64,000 nt of DNA, taken from positions 2,977,501 to 3,041,500 of the forward strand of contig NZ_AP029612.1 in assembly GCF_040362915.1 (NCBI RefSeq). The letters run 5' to 3'. Both the position numbers and the translations under genes were made by a program. Numbering within the stretch: position 1 is the stretch's first letter; each line of letters begins with the position of its first letter. The DNA is from Sediminibacterium sp. KACHI17. GTDB lineage: Bacteria; Bacteroidota; Bacteroidia; Chitinophagales; Chitinophagaceae. Below, piece after piece: positions 61,680-64,000 of the stretch. Under the pieces are notes generated by a model. The model saw only the letters and a list, made by a program, of their open reading frames with translations, was not told the origin of the DNA and ran no database searches.

Positions 61680-64000
61680 ATGAGAACACTGTTGCTATCA
61701 CTCGGTTGCTGTTTAAGCGTTTTTTTGTCTGCACAAGAACGAAGTCTTAAGGCTTTGAAAATTGATGTACCTGTTAAAATAGATGGTCAACTGGATGAAG
61801 CCATTTGGAAACAGGCATCAGCAGCAGAAGATTTTATTCTGAATAGTCCCAAGTTCGGCGACCCGGCTAGTCAACGTTCTGTTGTAAAAGTACTTTACAG
61901 CGATCAAGCCATTTATGTAGGAGCTTATTTATATGATGATCCATCATTGGTGCGTAAACAGTTAACCTCACGTGATGGAGAGCAAAGAAATGATGTTGAT
62001 TATTTCAGTGTTTTCTTTGATACGTATAATGATGACCAAAACGGATTTCAATTCTTAGTTACTTCAAGAAATGTACAATCAGATGGTCGTTTATTACCCA
62101 ACCTGAATTCTCAGTTTGGTCCGCCTTCAGATTATAGTTGGGATGCTGTTTGGGAAAGTAAAGTACAGATGCAAAAAGACGGCTGGACAGTCGAAATGAA
62201 AATTCCTTATTCTGCACTTCGATTTTCGCAAAAAGAAATACAGGATTGGGGTGTTAACTTTCAACGATACAGTAGAAGAAACAATGAAAGTTCTTTCTGG
62301 AATAAGATCGATCCTAATCAAAATGGATTTGTGAATCAGTTTGGGAATCTACAAGAGATCAAAAATATCATTCCACCACTGCGTTTATCTTTTCTGCCTT
62401 ATGTTACAGCCGGTACACGTATTGTGCCTTATGCCAATCGAGAAACAAAAACCGAGTTTCTGAGAAATGGAGGTATGGATCTTAAATATGGCATTAATGA
62501 AAGTTTTACATTGGATGCAACACTGATCCCTGACTTTGGACAAGTGATCTCAGATAATGTGGTATTGAATCTTTCTCCATTTGAAGTACAATTCCAGGAG
62601 AATAGACCTTTTTTTACAGAAGGGATCGAATTATTCAATAAAGCCGGATTGTTTTATTCGAGAAGGGTAGGAAATACTCCCGCAGGGTACAATGCTGTTA
62701 GGAATATGGTGAATAATAATCCTAATCTCAATATCATATCCAATCCCGGTATCACACAGTTGTACAATGCATCTAAATTTTCAGGACGCAATAAAAAGAA
62801 ATTGGGTATCGGTGTGTTCAATGCCATTGGTGCACCCATGCATGCTGTGATAGAAGATAAAACCACTGGTAAACAAACAAGAATAGAGACAGAACCTTTG
62901 GCTAACTATAACATTTTTGTTTTAGACCAAGCCTTGGCTAATCGCTCCTCTATTACTTTTACAAATGCCAATGTATGGAGAAGTGGCGGCAGCAGGAATT
63001 CGAATGTGAGTTCGATGGATGTAAATCTTTTTGATAGAAACAATCGAACCAATTTCAAATGGAGTGGACGTTTTAGTCATATTACCGGAAGAGAAAATTA
63101 TAATGGATTTACAAACGTTCTTTCATATGGAAAAGTGAGCGGCAGAATTCAGTATTTATTTCAAAATGTGATTGAGTCAGATAGATATGATCCCAATGAT
63201 CTGGGGTTCTTACAAGCGCCAAATGAGATCACTACGACCGCACGTGTCAGCTATAATCAGTTTACACCTACAAAAAAATTCTTGAGTTATAACTATAGCC
63301 TGACACTGATACCAACATATCTCTATAAACCAAATGCCTACTCAAATTTTGTGATTCAGACCAGAGCATTTTGGTTCTTCAAAAATTTCTGGGATCTGAG
63401 TGTGAACTTCAACTGGCAGCCTGATTGGCAACGTGATTATTTTGATCTTCGTACACCAGGACGTATGATCCGTAAAACACCGTATTGGTATGCAAGTGCA
63501 GGAGGTAGCAGTGACAGTCGTAAAAAATATTTTTTCCGCTTCAATGTCGGATTTGCAGAATCGCCTATACCTAATGACCCTTTTATCGTAACAACCATTG
63601 GACAGCGTTATCGATTCAATGAACATTTTAGTCTGGATATTGAAACTCGGAGAGATCGTGATAATGGGCAATTTGGGTATGCTTATCGTGATACCAATGG
63701 AGAGCCGATCGCAGGTAGAAGAAAAATCACCAACTTTACTACGCTTATCAATGGTGTCTACAATTTCACACCACGAATGAACCTGACCTTGCGTACAAGA
63801 CATTATTGGAGCAAAGTACAATATGTAAGCTTCTTTGATGTTACACCGGATGGCTGGTTAACACCCAGACCTTTTACACCGGGACGTGATCAGAACTTTA
63901 ATGCCTTTAATCTGGATATGTTCTATACCTGGGATTTTAAATACGGTAGTCGTTTTATCATCGGATGGAAAAATTGGCTAGGTACTGATTTCCCGATATC
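61680..64000 (+). CDS. DUF5916 outer-membrane protein with CBM9-like domain, partial
   Basis: The first 773 codons of a gene cut by the window edge. It has a signal peptide (about 1-18, ending FLSAQ), a carbohydrate-binding module 9-like domain (about 28-200; DGQLDEAIWKQASAAEDF, GYLYDDPS-like AYLYDDPSLVRKQL, VEMKIPYSALRF) and the start of a DUF5916 region (about 225 on; LDATLIPDFGQVISDN, VQFQENRPFFTEGIELF, LFYSRRVG) that probably forms a large outer-membrane barrel. Function is unknown; such proteins are common and often abundant in Bacteroidota. Confidence 0.9.
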   Translation, partial: MRTLLLSLGCCLSVFLSAQERSLKALKIDVPVKIDGQLDEAIWKQASAAEDFILNSPKFGDPASQRSVVKVLYSDQAIYVGAYLYDDPSLVRKQLTSRDGEQRNDVDYFSVFFDTYNDDQNGFQFLVTSRNVQSDGRLLPNLNSQFGPPSDYSWDAVWESKVQMQKDGWTVEMKIPYSALRFSQKEIQDWGVNFQRYSRRNNESSFWNKIDPNQNGFVNQFGNLQEIKNIIPPLRLSFLPYVTAGTRIVPYANRETKTEFLRNGGMDLKYGINESFTLDATLIPDFGQVISDNVVLNLSPFEVQFQENRPFFTEGIELFNKAGLFYSRRVGNTPAGYNAVRNMVNNNPNLNIISNPGITQLYNASKFSGRNKKKLGIGVFNAIGAPMHAVIEDKTTGKQTRIETEPLANYNIFVLDQALANRSSITFTNANVWRSGGSRNSNVSSMDVNLFDRNNRTNFKWSGRFSHITGRENYNGFTNVLSYGKVSGRIQYLFQNVIESDRYDPNDLGFLQAPNEITTTARVSYNQFTPTKKFLSYNYSLTLIPTYLYKPNAYSNFVIQTRAFWFFKNFWDLSVNFNWQPDWQRDYFDLRTPGRMIRKTPYWYASAGGSSDSRKKYFFRFNVGFAESPIPNDPFIVTTIGQRYRFNEHFSLDIETRRDRDNGQFGYAYRDTNGEPIAGRRKITNFTTLINGVYNFTPRMNLTLRTRHYWSKVQYVSFFDVTPDGWLTPRPFTPGRDQNFNAFNLDMFYTWDFKYGSRFIIGWKNWLGTDFPI

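Overview
This 64-kb window looks like ordinary chromosome from a member of the phylum Bacteroidota, most likely the Chitinophagaceae or a close relative. The evidence is internal: promoters of the Bacteroidota type (TTG, about 17-23 bases, TAnnTTTG), almost no Shine-Dalgarno sequences, a type IX secretion C-terminal signal, DUF5689, DUF5916 and DUF6728 family proteins, MetX/MetZ methionine synthesis, and an OmpA-family porin with thrombospondin type-3 repeats. Placement below phylum is an inference from protein style; no database was searched. No plasmid, prophage, insertion sequence, CRISPR array or tRNA gene is visible, and no gene-free stretch exceeds 300 bases.

Layout. 1-3120 is the distal half of an rRNA operon: boxA, leader hairpin, 23S, 5S and terminator. 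3205-7555 holds an orphan histidine kinase, an aldo/keto reductase, an RRM protein and the rpsF-rpsR-rplI operon. 7556-16851 is a surface and secretion locus: a small exported nuclease/phosphatase, a TonB-dependent receptor, a DUF5689 lipoprotein and a 1389-residue type IX-secreted nuclease, probably for scavenging extracellular nucleic acid. 17021-26595 is housekeeping: htpG, a PaaE-like reductase, recJ, polyprenyl synthase, the OmpA porin, a HAD phosphatase, an acyltransferase and a thioesterase. 26674-31653 has a dipeptide epimerase, then a light-related cluster (photolyase-like FAD protein, flavin reductase, second photolyase/cryptochrome, SDR).

31736-41939 runs rightward: proline dehydrogenase, thyA-folA, a membrane protein, a methyltransferase, the three-subunit transhydrogenase pntAA-pntAB-pntB, an RsmF-like rRNA methyltransferase, a LysM protein and a rhodanese-thioredoxin lipoprotein. 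41944-54715 is mixed: fmt, namZ, an FKBP isomerase, pepT, a Gfo/Idh oxidoreductase with a nucleoside/sugar permease, divergent metZ and metX, and a penicillin-acylase-family hydrolase. 54808-61569 includes a 59-residue DUF6728 protein, a DUF922-like protein with an HExxH motif, lpxB, a BlaI-type repressor with a very unusual BlaR1-like partner, surE and an XRE-S24 repressor. A DUF5916 outer-membrane protein runs off the right end.

Two things stand out. First, the BlaI repressor is followed 3 bases later by one polypeptide joining an M56 (BlaR1-type) membrane metalloprotease, an N-acetylmuramoyl-L-alanine amidase and a TonB C-terminal-like domain. Twin dyads AACTA-N6-TAGTT sit 20 bp apart across the -33 element and spacer of the blaI promoter, and a near copy lies in the same place in front of the S24 repressor. 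This looks like a self-contained envelope-sensing circuit. Second, at least five intergenic spacers (plus one half-element) hold AT-rich inverted repeats built from degenerate 7-bp words (about RGTNNAT) in strict 7-base register, two of which run into the 3' ends of genes. I know of no named family for these.
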